Positions 1 through 7,790 of a stretch of 64,000 nt of DNA are shown piece by piece. Numbering within the stretch: position 1 is the stretch's first letter; every line of letters starts with the position of its first letter. Source of the DNA: Pseudomonas capeferrum (GTDB lineage: Bacteria; Pseudomonadota; Gammaproteobacteria; Pseudomonadales; Pseudomonadaceae); NCBI RefSeq assembly GCF_000731675.1, contig NZ_JMIT01000005.1, forward strand, positions 57,785 to 121,784. Direction: 5' to 3'. The translations under genes and the position numbers were made by a program. The notes below the pieces were generated by a model. It saw only the letters and a program-made list of their open reading frames with translations, had not been told where the DNA came from and ran no database searches.

Positions 1-1
1 C

Positions 2-1051
2 AGGCCCAGCGACGCCAACAGCATCGCCGGCAAGTTGCTGGCCTGCTTCAGCGCGCCGTTCCAGGCCGGCGAGCACGAGTTCTTCACCAGCGCCAGCATC
101 GGCATCAGCCTGTACCCCCAGGACGGCAGCGACGTCTCGACGCTGATTCGCAATGCCGACGCTGCCATGTACCGCTCCAAGGCCAAAGGCCGCAACCGTG
201 TAGAAGCCTACACCCGCGACCTCACCGCCCAGGCCAGCGAACGCATCGCCCTCGAACATGAGTTGCGCCGCGCCGTCGAGCGCAACGAGATGAGCCTGTG
301 CTTCCAGCCCAAGCTCAGCCTCAAGACCCAGAGCCTGGTCGGTGCCGAAGCGCTGATCCGCTGGAGCCACCCGACCTTTGGTGAGGTGCCGCCAGAGCAT
401 TTCATTCACCTGGCAGAAGAGAACGGCACCATTCTTCAGTTGGGCGACTGGGTGCTGGAGCAGGCCTGCCGGCAGATGCACCTCTGGAAGATGCACTACG
501 AAGACTTCGGCCCCCTGTCGATCAACCTCGCCGGCGCCCAACTGCGTCACCCGCACCTGGCGCGGCGCATCGAACAGTTGCTCAAGACCTATCAACTGAA
601 GGCGGGTGACCTGCAGCTGGAGATCACCGAGAACTTCATCATGAGCCAGGCCGAGGAAGCCCTGGCCGTGCTGCACCAGTTGAAAAAGCTGGGCGTGCAA
701 TTGGCCATCGACGATTTCGGCACCGGCTATTCGTCGCTCAGCTACCTCAAACGCCTGCCGCTGGACATCCTCAAGATCGACAAGTCGTTCATCCGCGGCC
801 TGCCCGAGGACCCCCACGACGCCGCCATCGCCCGCGCAATCATTGCCCTGGGCCGCAGCATGCAGTTCACCATCATTGCCGAAGGCGTGGAAAACCAGGC
901 CCAGCAGCGCTTCCTCGCCGCCGAAGGCTGCGAACAGATCCAAGGCTACATCGTCAGCCTGCCCCTGCCGGCGGAGGAATTCGCTGCGGCGTTTCTTCGT
1001 ATAGCACTAACCGATCTTTCGGATGGCACCCTTTCAAAACCCTCGTTATAA
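2..1051 (+). CDS. GGDEF/EAL cyclic-di-GMP protein, 3' part
   Basis: The reading frame is open from the window edge, so the 5' end is missing. The first visible residues are the C-terminal part of a GGDEF domain (SIGISLYPQDG, then NADAAMYRSKAKGRN). A complete EAL domain follows: EALIRW about 105 codons in, DDFGTGYSS, KIDKSF and an EGVE motif near the end. This is the usual order of a hybrid diguanylate cyclase/phosphodiesterase. The key EAL residues are intact, so c-di-GMP hydrolysis is plausible. Whether the GGDEF half is active cannot be judged because its signature motif lies outside the window. From memory, a PAS-GGDEF-EAL protein beside this tRNA near rpoD is normal in pseudomonads (RmcA-like), but that assignment is inference. 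Confidence 0.9.
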   Translation, partial: RPSDANSIAGKLLACFSAPFQAGEHEFFTSASIGISLYPQDGSDVSTLIRNADAAMYRSKAKGRNRVEAYTRDLTAQASERIALEHELRRAVERNEMSLCFQPKLSLKTQSLVGAEALIRWSHPTFGEVPPEHFIHLAEENGTILQLGDWVLEQACRQMHLWKMHYEDFGPLSINLAGAQLRHPHLARRIEQLLKTYQLKAGDLQLEITENFIMSQAEEALAVLHQLKKLGVQLAIDDFGTGYSSLSYLKRLPLDILKIDKSFIRGLPEDPHDAAIARAIIALGRSMQFTIIAEGVENQAQQRFLAAEGCEQIQGYIVSLPLPAEEFAAAFLRIALTDLSDGTLSKPSL

Positions 1052-1052
1052 T
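1047..1052 (+). promoter_or_regulatory. -10 element of the tRNA gene
   Basis: A perfect TATAAT overlaps the TAA stop codon of the preceding gene and ends 14 bases before the mature tRNA start. This is the expected spacing for a short tRNA leader. No convincing -35 hexamer is visible at 16-18 bases upstream. Confidence 0.5.
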
Positions 1053-1066
1053 CCGGCCACCTCTGA

Positions 1067-1143
1067 GGGCCTATAGCTCAGTTGGTTAGAGCAGAGGACT
1101 CATAATCCTTTGGTCCACGGTTCGAGTCCGTGTGGGCCCACCA
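1067..1143 (+). tRNA. tRNA with CAT anticodon (tRNA-Ile2 or elongator tRNA-Met)
   Basis: A complete cloverleaf can be drawn: acceptor GGGCCTA paired with TGGGCCC, D-arm GCTC/GAGC, anticodon stem GAGGA/TCCTT around loop CTCATAA, T-arm CACGG/CCGTG, and an encoded CCA end. The anticodon is CAT. The acceptor carries C4-G69 and C5-G68, which resemble the tRNA-Ile2 species modified to lysidine by TilS. I therefore lean to Ile2, which reads AUA. Annotation pipelines usually label such genes Met. It is not an initiator, because position 1-72 is a G-C pair. Confidence 0.93.
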
Positions 1144-1148
1144 TATTC

Positions 1149-1179
1149 AAAGCCGCGCATTGCGCGGCTTTCTGCTTTT
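1149..1179 (+). terminator. Rho-independent terminator of the tRNA
   Basis: A 9-bp GC-rich stem (AAGCCGCGC, loop ATT, GCGCGGCTT) is followed by TCTGCTTTT, six bases after the tRNA CCA end. Confidence 0.85.
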
Positions 1180-1203
1180 CGGGTTTATCCCACCCGTATC
1201 AGT

Positions 1204-1409
1204 CCTAGGTTCTGTACGAAAAGTTTTGTGGGAGCGGGCTTGTCCCGCGATGGAGTGCGAAGCGCTCCTGTACCCGATATTAAATAGTGTCAAAGACGCC
1301 GCGAATTCAGGCTTTGCTGCCGCGTTGCGGCAGATCGCGGGGCAAGTCGGATCGCCGCACCGCCGCTCCCACAACGATGGATGACCATACTTTTCGTACA
1401 GAACCTAGG
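1204..1409. repeat. REP pair framed by 21-bp perfect inverted repeats (MITE-like)
   Basis: The ends at 1204-1224 and 1389-1409 are perfect inverted copies of 21 bases containing GTTCTGTACGAAAAGT. Each end begins with CTAG just outside the GTTCTG core, as expected for the 4-bp target duplication of IS5-type elements. Inside lies an inverted pair of REP sequences (GTGGGAGCGGGC at about 1229 and the complementary GCCGCTCCCAC at about 1363). The body of about 196 bp holds no plausible gene. It looks like a non-autonomous element or a REP doublet carried by one. Confidence 0.6.
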
Positions 1410-1429
1410 TTGGGTCCGAAGGTAGACGG

Positions 1430-2722
1430 TTAAAACGTCATCTTGACCTGCAACCCAGCCGCTAGCGCATTGCCTCTTTGCTTGCCAAAGAAAGCCCCAG
1501 GCTCGATGTAGTACTGCACGTCCGGGCGCAGCAGTAGCCACGGTGTTACTTGTGCACCGTAATTGAGTTCCAGTACTTGCTCCCCGCTATCGAGCCCGGT
1601 AATGACGGCAGTGTCATCTGGGTAGGCCGCAGCAGCTTCCTGCACACCCCGCGTGCGCGGGTTGATAACGGCGCGGCCATAGCCAAAGGAAATGGAGTCT
1701 TGCGGGCGGCTGGCAAACGGCTTTTGTTTAACCAGGCCCAGCGAGTACCAGCGGCGCATTGGCGAGGTCGCGGCGTTGCTGGTGGCTGCTTGCCCGAACA
1801 ACCTCAGCACACTGGCCGGGTCTTGCTCGTCGCGCCAGATCGCCTGATCCACCAGCAGGTAAGCGCCTGTACGGCTGCTGCTTTTGCCGGTGCCGCCAAT
1901 CTTGGCGTAATCGGACGTGTCGTAGTACCAGCCAACTTTGTATTGGCCATTGAGGAATGCACGGTTATTGATGATCGCCTCCAGCGGCAAGATAGCGCCC
2001 GTCGTGCCGTTGCTGGGCATAGCGAACGCTTTGGAGACGCGCGCGTTGTACCCCGGGTTGACCTGGAACAGTGCCGTTTGCAGCGTCAGCGACGGGTTGA
2101 CGTCATAGCGCAACTCGCCCCCCCAATGTGCGGTCGGGTAGTTGCCCCAGCCACTGCCGCTGGACATGGTCAGCGGATGCGCACAAAAGCCTGCACTGAC
2201 AAAGTTGGCGAGGATCGGCATGCCGCCGAAATCGGTGCCCATGACCATGTAACCGAGCTTGGTGGACAGGTCTGGCGAGAACAGCGTGCGCTGGTAACTC
2301 AACTCGGTCAGCCGCGTATATTCGCCCCCGTAGACCTCTTGCGCGGACATGCGGTTGCCAATCAGGTCTTCGGTGGCGCTGTGGCCGCGACGATCGTTGA
2401 GCAGTACTTGCACGCGCCCGGCATCTGGGGTGTCGAGCAGTTTGCTCAAATCAAACTGAGCGCCCAAACGTATCTGTTGTGCATAGCGAGTACCGCGTTT
2501 GATACCGCCATGCAGGTTGGAAATGGTTTCCGAGGTGTAGTCGCCCGTCAGCTTGATACCCTGGTCTTCCAGCCTCTGACGCTGCCCGCCCCAGTTACCG
2601 GTGAGTGTAGGTTGGGTCATCAGGTGGGCAGTATCGGCCAATGCGCAGGGCAGTGGCAGAAGGCAAAGCGATAAACCGCTGCACAGGCTGCCGGCCAGCA
2701 CGGCGCGGAGGGGTAATGACAT
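1430..2722 (-). CDS. Carbohydrate-selective porin, OprB family
   Basis: This is a 430-residue outer-membrane beta-barrel porin. A signal peptide with a leucine-rich core ends in ALA at about residue 29. The mature start LTGNWGGQRQRLEDQGI and the C-terminal VKMTF ending in phenylalanine are typical of OprB porins, which admit glucose and related sugars. A ribosome site (AAGGA) lies about 10 bases before the ATG. The gene lies just downstream of a membrane glucose dehydrogenase on the same strand, which suggests supply of sugar to periplasmic oxidation. A terminator separates the two genes, so transcription may be only partly shared. Substrate range is inferred from the family. Confidence 0.88.
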   Translation of the reverse strand: MSLPLRAVLAGSLCSGLSLCLLPLPCALADTAHLMTQPTLTGNWGGQRQRLEDQGIKLTGDYTSETISNLHGGIKRGTRYAQQIRLGAQFDLSKLLDTPDAGRVQVLLNDRRGHSATEDLIGNRMSAQEVYGGEYTRLTELSYQRTLFSPDLSTKLGYMVMGTDFGGMPILANFVSAGFCAHPLTMSSGSGWGNYPTAHWGGELRYDVNPSLTLQTALFQVNPGYNARVSKAFAMPSNGTTGAILPLEAIINNRAFLNGQYKVGWYYDTSDYAKIGGTGKSSSRTGAYLLVDQAIWRDEQDPASVLRLFGQAATSNAATSPMRRWYSLGLVKQKPFASRPQDSISFGYGRAVINPRTRGVQEAAAAYPDDTAVITGLDSGEQVLELNYGAQVTPWLLLRPDVQYYIEPGAFFGKQRGNALAAGLQVKMTF

Positions 2723-2792
2723 TTTGCGCGGGTTCCTTGCTTGAGAAGTCGTTGAACAGTTCTGGCTTTTGCGTGATGGGCTGACTGGCGGG

Positions 2793-2821
2793 AAAAAAAA
2801 TCCCCGCGAGCGGGGATTTTT
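2793..2821 (-). terminator. Terminator after the glucose dehydrogenase gene
   Basis: A perfect stem AATCCCCGC/GCGGGGATT with a GA loop is flanked by an A-run on one side and a T-run on the other. Read on the minus strand it ends in eight T residues, just after the dehydrogenase stop and before the porin. Confidence 0.85.
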
Positions 2822-2839
2822 CGTAGTGCACCAGAGCCG

Positions 2840-5275
2840 TTACGGCTTGCTGCCGTCAGGCAATGCGTAAGCGATGATGTAATCGCCCACATCTGGCGAG
2901 TGGCTCATGCCGCCAGCGGAAATCACCACATACTGCTTGCCGGTCGTGGGGGACTTGTAGATCAGCGGCGCTGCTACGGCACCTACTGGCAAGCGGGCCT
3001 TCCACACTTCTTTGCCGGTTGCCGAGTCGAGCGCACGCAGGTAGTAGTCCTGGGTGCCCGCGAAGAACACCAGGCCGGATGCCGTCGAAGTAGGGCCGCC
3101 GAGTGTCGGCATACCCAAAGGGATCTGCAGGTGCGTCTTGATGCCCAGTGGGCCGGTATCCTGAACCGTGCCCAGTGGCACCTGCCACACCAGTTTCTGG
3201 GTGTTGAGGTCAATCGCGCTCATGCTGCCAAACGGTGGCGTATTGCACGGTACGCCCAGTGGCGACTGGAGGATGTCGATCTTCACACCGCCATAGATGC
3301 CCGCGACCTGCGGCCGAATAGTGCCCATGAAGCCAGGCACCTCATCGGTCGACACTTTGTACTTGCGGGTGTTTTCCTGGGTTACCAACGACATGCGCAG
3401 TGGCATACGCATGTCGTTGACGAACATCATGCCGGTGTTTTCATCAATAGAAATGCCACCCCAGTTCATGCCACCCAACAGCCCTGGCCATTCGATGTAC
3501 GGCTTTTCAGAGGGCGGTGTGAACGGGCCGACATACACCGAGTCCTTGAACATCATCCGGCAGTAGAGCTGGTCGAAAGTGGACACACCCCACATCGATT
3601 GCTCGGTCAGCGGGTCCGCGCCAATGACGGGCATACCCGCCGAGTACGGCTGGGTCGGTGACAGGTGTTCGCCTTCTGCGGCCGGTGAAGTGGGAACAGG
3701 GCGCTCCTGAACTTCAGTGACCGGCTGGCCAGTGCGGCGATCCAGCACGAAGATATGGCCGGTCTTGGTGGTCTGGATCAGCACCGGGGTCTTGGTGCCT
3801 TGGGCGTTTTTCATCTCGTACAGCACGGGTTGCGAAGGCAGGTCGTAGTCCCAGACATCATGATGGACAGTCTGGAAAACCCACTTGGCCTTACCTGTCG
3901 ATGCATCGACCGCGACAATGGCTGTGCCGAACTTTTCTTTCACCTGGTTACGGTCGCCACCCCAATAGTCAGGTGGGCCATTGCCGGTAGGCAGGTAGAC
4001 CAGATTCAGTTCTTTATCGTAGGTGGGAATGGTCCATACGTTAGGTGTTTCAAGCGCGAACTGATGGTCAGCCGCCGCAGTGTCGGTACCCTCAGGCGCA
4101 CCGACATCCCAGGCCCATACCAACGAACCGCTCAGCACATCGAATGCACGCACGGCACCAGAAGGCTCGCCGGCCACGATGTCACGTACCCAGCCCCCCA
4201 CCACTGTGAGGTGGCCCATGACCACAGGCAGAGACGTCGGGTGGTAGCGCTTGCTGTTTTCCGTTGGCCCCATGCCCTTCTTGAGGTCAACGTAACCGTC
4301 CTCGCCGAAGTTGGGGCAAAGGGTGCCGGTGTGTGCATCCAGGGCAAACAGCCGGGCATCGACCGACGATACCAGGATGCGCTGGCGGCATTGCTGGTCG
4401 CTGGCGTGAGAGGCTTTTACCTCGGCGCTGAGGCTGTCGTCCCGGTCGATGTCGTAATAGCCCACGCCACGGCAGGTCACATGCTCTTCGCTTTTGGCGT
4501 GAGGGTCGAACTTCCAGAGGGGTTTGCCGGTATCGCCATCAAGCGCGGTGATCAGGTTTTCCGGCGTGCACGAGTACAGGACGTTGCCGATCTGCAATGG
4601 CGTGTTCTCGTCGACACCCGCACCTGGGCCGCTGGTTCTGCGGCCGGTCCGGTAGGTCCAGGCAACTTGCAGGTCCTTGACGTTTTCCGGGGTGATTTGC
4701 GTGTAGGGCGCGAAGCGCGTGCCCGAGGCGCTGCGCCCAAAGAACTCCCAGTTTTCCGGGGCTGTGGAGGCAGCGTCTGGGGTTGTCAGGCTACCTGCTG
4801 CGATGGGGTTCGAGATGCCGCCATGTGGGAAGAAGGCGGCGATGAACGTGGCGATCAATGCCAGCAACAGGGCAAACCCGGAGCGATTGGCGGTTCGGCG
4901 TGTGCTCGAAGAGGTAGTGGGCAGTGCAGCGCCCACCCACAGGCTCAGGGTCAGGATGATGGCCGGGACCACCAGACGCGGCAGCAGTGGCCAGTAACTA
5001 AGTTGCCCCACTTCGTAAAATGCCCAGGCGCAGGTGGCCAGGAATATCAGAATCGAAAGTACAATACTGATACGCTTGCGCAAGCACACGGCTACGGCCA
5101 ACACGGCGTAGGCAAGCCCCGCCAGCAGGTAGTAACTTGACCCGCCCAGTGCTAATAGTTTGCAACCGCCGTAAATCAAACCCAGCGCCACACACATTAC
5201 AAGTAGCGCAAATAGCAGTCGAGCGGCACTGCTTAACGAGCGCCTCCCCGCGTTGGAACACGTGTCATCCGTCAT
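2840..5275 (-). CDS. gcd: PQQ-dependent membrane-bound glucose dehydrogenase
   Basis: The enzyme oxidises D-glucose to gluconolactone in the periplasm and passes electrons to ubiquinone. The 811 residues fit the family. Five hydrophobic segments span about residues 18-150. An eight-bladed quinoprotein domain follows, starting at ENWEFFGRSASGTRFAP (174). Family residues are visible: EHVTCRGVGYYD at 264-275 (PQQ-contacting His), HHDVWDYD at 471-478 (catalytic Asp) and TKTGH with Lys504. Quinate/shikimate dehydrogenase is the main alternative, but the 'HVTCRG' and 'GGMNWGG' context favours glucose. No strong Shine-Dalgarno precedes the chosen ATG. As I recall, the main gcd of P. putida sits elsewhere next to its own oprB, so this pair may be a second copy or an alternative location. 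Confidence 0.85.
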   Translation of the reverse strand: MTDDTCSNAGRRSLSSAARLLFALLVMCVALGLIYGGCKLLALGGSSYYLLAGLAYAVLAVAVCLRKRISIVLSILIFLATCAWAFYEVGQLSYWPLLPRLVVPAIILTLSLWVGAALPTTSSSTRRTANRSGFALLLALIATFIAAFFPHGGISNPIAAGSLTTPDAASTAPENWEFFGRSASGTRFAPYTQITPENVKDLQVAWTYRTGRRTSGPGAGVDENTPLQIGNVLYSCTPENLITALDGDTGKPLWKFDPHAKSEEHVTCRGVGYYDIDRDDSLSAEVKASHASDQQCRQRILVSSVDARLFALDAHTGTLCPNFGEDGYVDLKKGMGPTENSKRYHPTSLPVVMGHLTVVGGWVRDIVAGEPSGAVRAFDVLSGSLVWAWDVGAPEGTDTAAADHQFALETPNVWTIPTYDKELNLVYLPTGNGPPDYWGGDRNQVKEKFGTAIVAVDASTGKAKWVFQTVHHDVWDYDLPSQPVLYEMKNAQGTKTPVLIQTTKTGHIFVLDRRTGQPVTEVQERPVPTSPAAEGEHLSPTQPYSAGMPVIGADPLTEQSMWGVSTFDQLYCRMMFKDSVYVGPFTPPSEKPYIEWPGLLGGMNWGGISIDENTGMMFVNDMRMPLRMSLVTQENTRKYKVSTDEVPGFMGTIRPQVAGIYGGVKIDILQSPLGVPCNTPPFGSMSAIDLNTQKLVWQVPLGTVQDTGPLGIKTHLQIPLGMPTLGGPTSTASGLVFFAGTQDYYLRALDSATGKEVWKARLPVGAVAAPLIYKSPTTGKQYVVISAGGMSHSPDVGDYIIAYALPDGSKP

Positions 5276-5577
5276 GGTTGTGTAAGCTCTGTGGGTATAT
5301 GCATGGTTGTTCCATCAGGGCGCAAGCACGCCGCCAGAGAAGTCAGGCTGCGCAGCCTGCCAATAGCAAGAATCGCCAAGATCATCAGCGTTAGATGAAA
5401 GGTCAGTTATTCAGGCAGGCCGCTAGAACGGCCCTGTTGGCACGAAACTTTGTAAAACGAACAATTATTCAACGTCAGCAACCTGAATACCGAGGTTTGA
5501 CGTTGCTTAAAGGATAAGTCCGACTATCCCCAGGATAAACCAACGCGTCTGCAACAGCTTTTATACGAACCTGTAAC
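5276..5577. other. Intergenic stretch without a recognisable gene
   Basis: This is the gap between two minus-strand genes. I see no ORF with coding character and no REP element. Its lower GC content around 5440-5560 fits a promoter region for the dehydrogenase, but no clear -35/-10 pair stands out. Confidence 0.5.
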
Positions 5578-5616
5578 AATGACAAAGCCGCGCCATCGCG
5601 CGGCTTTGTCATTTCA
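5578..5616 (-). terminator. Terminator after the C39-like peptidase gene
   Basis: A long, nearly perfect stem ATGACAAAGCCGCGC/GCGCGGCTTTGTCAT closes on a CATC loop immediately after the gene's stop codon. The T-run is short, so efficiency is uncertain. Confidence 0.7.
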
Positions 5617-5622
5617 ACTTGG

Positions 5623-6294
5623 TCAGGCTTTGCAGATCAAGATTGCATCTTCGATACGGCAGCTTTCCTGCTTCCCGTCATACCCCCAATGAATGGAGGG
5701 GAGCGGGCCGCTTGCCACAGAACTGCCATCCTCGTTGAACACTTCAATAACCGCGTTCCACAAACTTGTGCGAGGTGTTTCGCTGCCGGGGTCCAGGCAT
5801 AACAGGTGAGTGATCTGGAAATCACCCTCGTTTTCATAACCCTGATAACCGACCACCATCATCCAGTGGCCACTGCCACCAGGCCAGCGCACCCCGATAA
5901 TCGGGGCAGACATGCAGTCGATTGAATCCTGGACCTGTTGAACAATGTCTTTTTTACTGCCGGTAACGTACTCAGCGCCCACCCCCACACCACTGAAGCA
6001 CTCGACCAGCCTCAGCATGTCCTTGTGGTCGGTGCCTTCTGAAACCAGTGCGCCCAAACTACGTATTTCGGAACGAAAACGCCCTTCGCGGCTGTTGCCA
6101 TGCCAGAGATACATGTTCCTGGCTTCGCCATAACCCATGACGCCCAGGGTAATCAGGGCCATCACCACACTGTATGGGCCACACGCACCGTCCAGTCCAC
6201 CTTGGCGCAAATGCACCAACTGACCGCCACGAGCATAGGTCAGCGGCCCATCCGGGGAGACCATCAACCAGGGGCTGACTGTCATCTTGTTCAT
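5623..6294 (-). CDS. C39-like papain-fold cysteine peptidase, orphan
   Basis: This 223-residue protein has no signal peptide or membrane segment. A papain/C39-type triad can be read: Cys38 in GGLDGACGPYSVVMAL, His143 in SGHWMMVVGYQ and Asp168 in LLCLDPGS. The spacing fits the peptidase C39-like fold, which includes bacteriocin leader peptidases, deamidases and transglutaminase-like effectors. No ABC transporter, leader peptide or immunity gene is adjacent, so a bacteriocin processing role is unsupported. An AAGGA ribosome site supports the ATG start. Substrate and partner are unknown. It may act on the host's own proteins or on targets in another cell. Confidence 0.7.
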   Translation of the reverse strand: MNKMTVSPWLMVSPDGPLTYARGGQLVHLRQGGLDGACGPYSVVMALITLGVMGYGEARNMYLWHGNSREGRFRSEIRSLGALVSEGTDHKDMLRLVECFSGVGVGAEYVTGSKKDIVQQVQDSIDCMSAPIIGVRWPGGSGHWMMVVGYQGYENEGDFQITHLLCLDPGSETPRTSLWNAVIEVFNEDGSSVASGPLPSIHWGYDGKQESCRIEDAILICKA

Positions 6295-6422
6295 AGCGCG
6301 AATCCTTGCATGACGTGAGGTTAAATCGCAGTGAGCGGGGCGGCGGAAGATATCAATCGGCCACCATTCCGTCCACGCAGATCAACCGGCCGGCAAGTTT
6401 GCTGAAGATCAACGACCAAGGA

Positions 6423-6977
6423 TTACAGGGTGGTTACGCGCATTTCTACTTGGCGGGGGTTGTAGAACGTGGTGTCAGCCGGAATATCGCGCATCACCAG
6501 CGACATGGCCCCAATCACCACGTTATCGCCAATGCTGATCCGGTCGGCAACAATGCAGCTGTTGGCGCCCAGGCTGACGTTATCGCCAATGCGCAGCGCA
6601 TACGCCTGCAGCCCAAGGGTCTTGATGCCGATCGAGCAATTCTGCCGAATGAAGAAATTGCGCCCGATGCTCACGTGACGGGTAATCACCACGCCAGGCA
6701 GGTGGGCGATGCGCAGCCCGGGCGCGATCTGTGCGCCGATGTCGATGTCTACGGCATACTTCAGATTAAGCCGCTGCTGCATGCGCTTGGCGTGCCGCCG
6801 GCCCAGGCCGCCTCGTGCATCCAGATACTGGGCCAGGCGGAAGGCGAAGAGAAAGCGCAGCTTGTTATCCTTGCGGGCGCGGCGCAGCACGTTGAACAAC
6901 AGGCTGATACGGCGCCCGGGCTTTTTCTTGTTGGAGACTTCCAGTCGCCAGCATTCGAGCAGGTTTGCGAGGTTCAT
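6423..6977 (-). CDS. Left-handed beta-helix acyltransferase (serine acetyltransferase-like)
   Basis: The C-terminal half carries hexapeptide repeats (IGAQIAPGLRIAHLPGVVI, IGRNFFIRQNCSIG, IGDNVSLGANSCIVADRISIGDNVVIGAMSLV), the trimeric acyl-CoA-dependent transferase fold. The best match is the CysE/WcaB group, which O-acetylates serine or sugars. The frame is open further upstream, but the ATG at 6977 has a GGAG site eight bases away and gives 184 residues, shorter than classical CysE. The gene is alone and divergent from the Lrp-type regulator. A housekeeping cysteine role is less likely than modification of a small molecule or surface sugar, but this is inference. Confidence 0.7.
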   Translation of the reverse strand: MNLANLLECWRLEVSNKKKPGRRISLLFNVLRRARKDNKLRFLFAFRLAQYLDARGGLGRRHAKRMQQRLNLKYAVDIDIGAQIAPGLRIAHLPGVVITRHVSIGRNFFIRQNCSIGIKTLGLQAYALRIGDNVSLGANSCIVADRISIGDNVVIGAMSLVMRDIPADTTFYNPRQVEMRVTTL

Positions 6978-7091
6978 GGCGTGGCTCCACTGCGTACGGC
7001 CTGCCATGATGCCGAAACAAAGCCAGCGACGCAGCCTTGCCCTGGCGGCCACTGGCTGGCTAGGCTAGCGGGCCCACTGTAGAGACTTGCC

Positions 7092-7553
7092 ATGTCGGAT
7101 GCCCGCCCCATCACGCTGGATGAAATCGATCGCCAGCTGATCGCCCTGCTGCAGATCAATGCCCGCGAAAGCGTTGCCACCCTCGCCCGCCTGCTCGGTA
7201 TCGCGCGCACCACGGTCAACTCGCGCCTGGAGCGGCTGGAGAAGAACAAGGTGATCTCAGGCTACGGCGTGCGCCTTGGCCAGCACGTGATCGGGGGTGG
7301 TTTGCAGGCGTATGTCGGGATCAAAGTGCAGCCCCGCTCCGGCAAGGAAGTGGTGCGGCGCTTGAGTGCCATGGGGCAGGTGCAGCAATTGTGCGCGGTG
7401 AGTGGCGAATTCGATTATGTGGCCTGGCTGCGGACCGATTCGCCAGAACAACTGGACCAGATGCTCGACCAGATCGGCAGTGTCGACGGGGTGGAAAAAA
7501 CCACTACGTCGATCATCTTGAGCAGCAAGGTCGACCGCGGGCAGCCGCTCTGA
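7092..7553 (+). CDS. Lrp/AsnC family transcriptional regulator
   Basis: This is a 153-residue protein of normal Lrp length. An N-terminal winged helix-turn-helix (LDEIDRQLIALLQINARESVATLARLLG, then RTTVNSRLERLEKNKVI) is followed by a RAM effector domain with the glycine-rich turn and the motif SGEFDYVAWL. Such proteins sense amino acids and form octamers. It lies directly upstream of the lysine genes davBA on the same strand, with a gap of 237 bases. A role as local lysine-responsive regulator is therefore the natural inference. Confidence 0.85.
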   Translation: MSDARPITLDEIDRQLIALLQINARESVATLARLLGIARTTVNSRLERLEKNKVISGYGVRLGQHVIGGGLQAYVGIKVQPRSGKEVVRRLSAMGQVQQLCAVSGEFDYVAWLRTDSPEQLDQMLDQIGSVDGVEKTTTSIILSSKVDRGQPL

Positions 7554-7696
7554 AGTGGCTGGCGATCAGGCTTACTGACTGGCGAGTATGCCTCCTGAAC
7601 TGTGGATTCTCCCGCCACGCTGGCCTGATTCGTCACAATGACTTTAATTGGATACATTTCGACTAAAACCACTACATTCCTCCAACACTCTGCACC

Positions 7697-7725
7697 TTAA
7701 TTACGAACACCCCGCTCCCTAAAAT
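7697..7725 (+). promoter_or_regulatory. Candidate sigma-70 promoter of davBA
   Basis: TTAATT and TAAAAT are separated by 17 bases and lie about 65 bases before davB. The -35 is poor (3 of 6). The region is AT-rich compared with its surroundings and is the only gap large enough to hold the promoter and an Lrp site. Confidence 0.3.
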
Positions 7726-7790
7726 GACCCCCAGGCATCTCCTATACTCAGGCTCCGCCCTCCGCGCAGCCCCTCTGGCAAGGTCACTTC

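Noticed and set aside
3755..5140. 461-codon open frame antisense to the glucose dehydrogenase
   Set aside because: Sense strand encodes a complete quinoprotein. The antisense product has no family features.
7066..7077. GGGCCCAC resembling the tRNA 3' end, as a possible att site for a tRNA island
   Set aside because: Only eight bases match, which is too short for an attachment core. No integrase gene lies in the interval.
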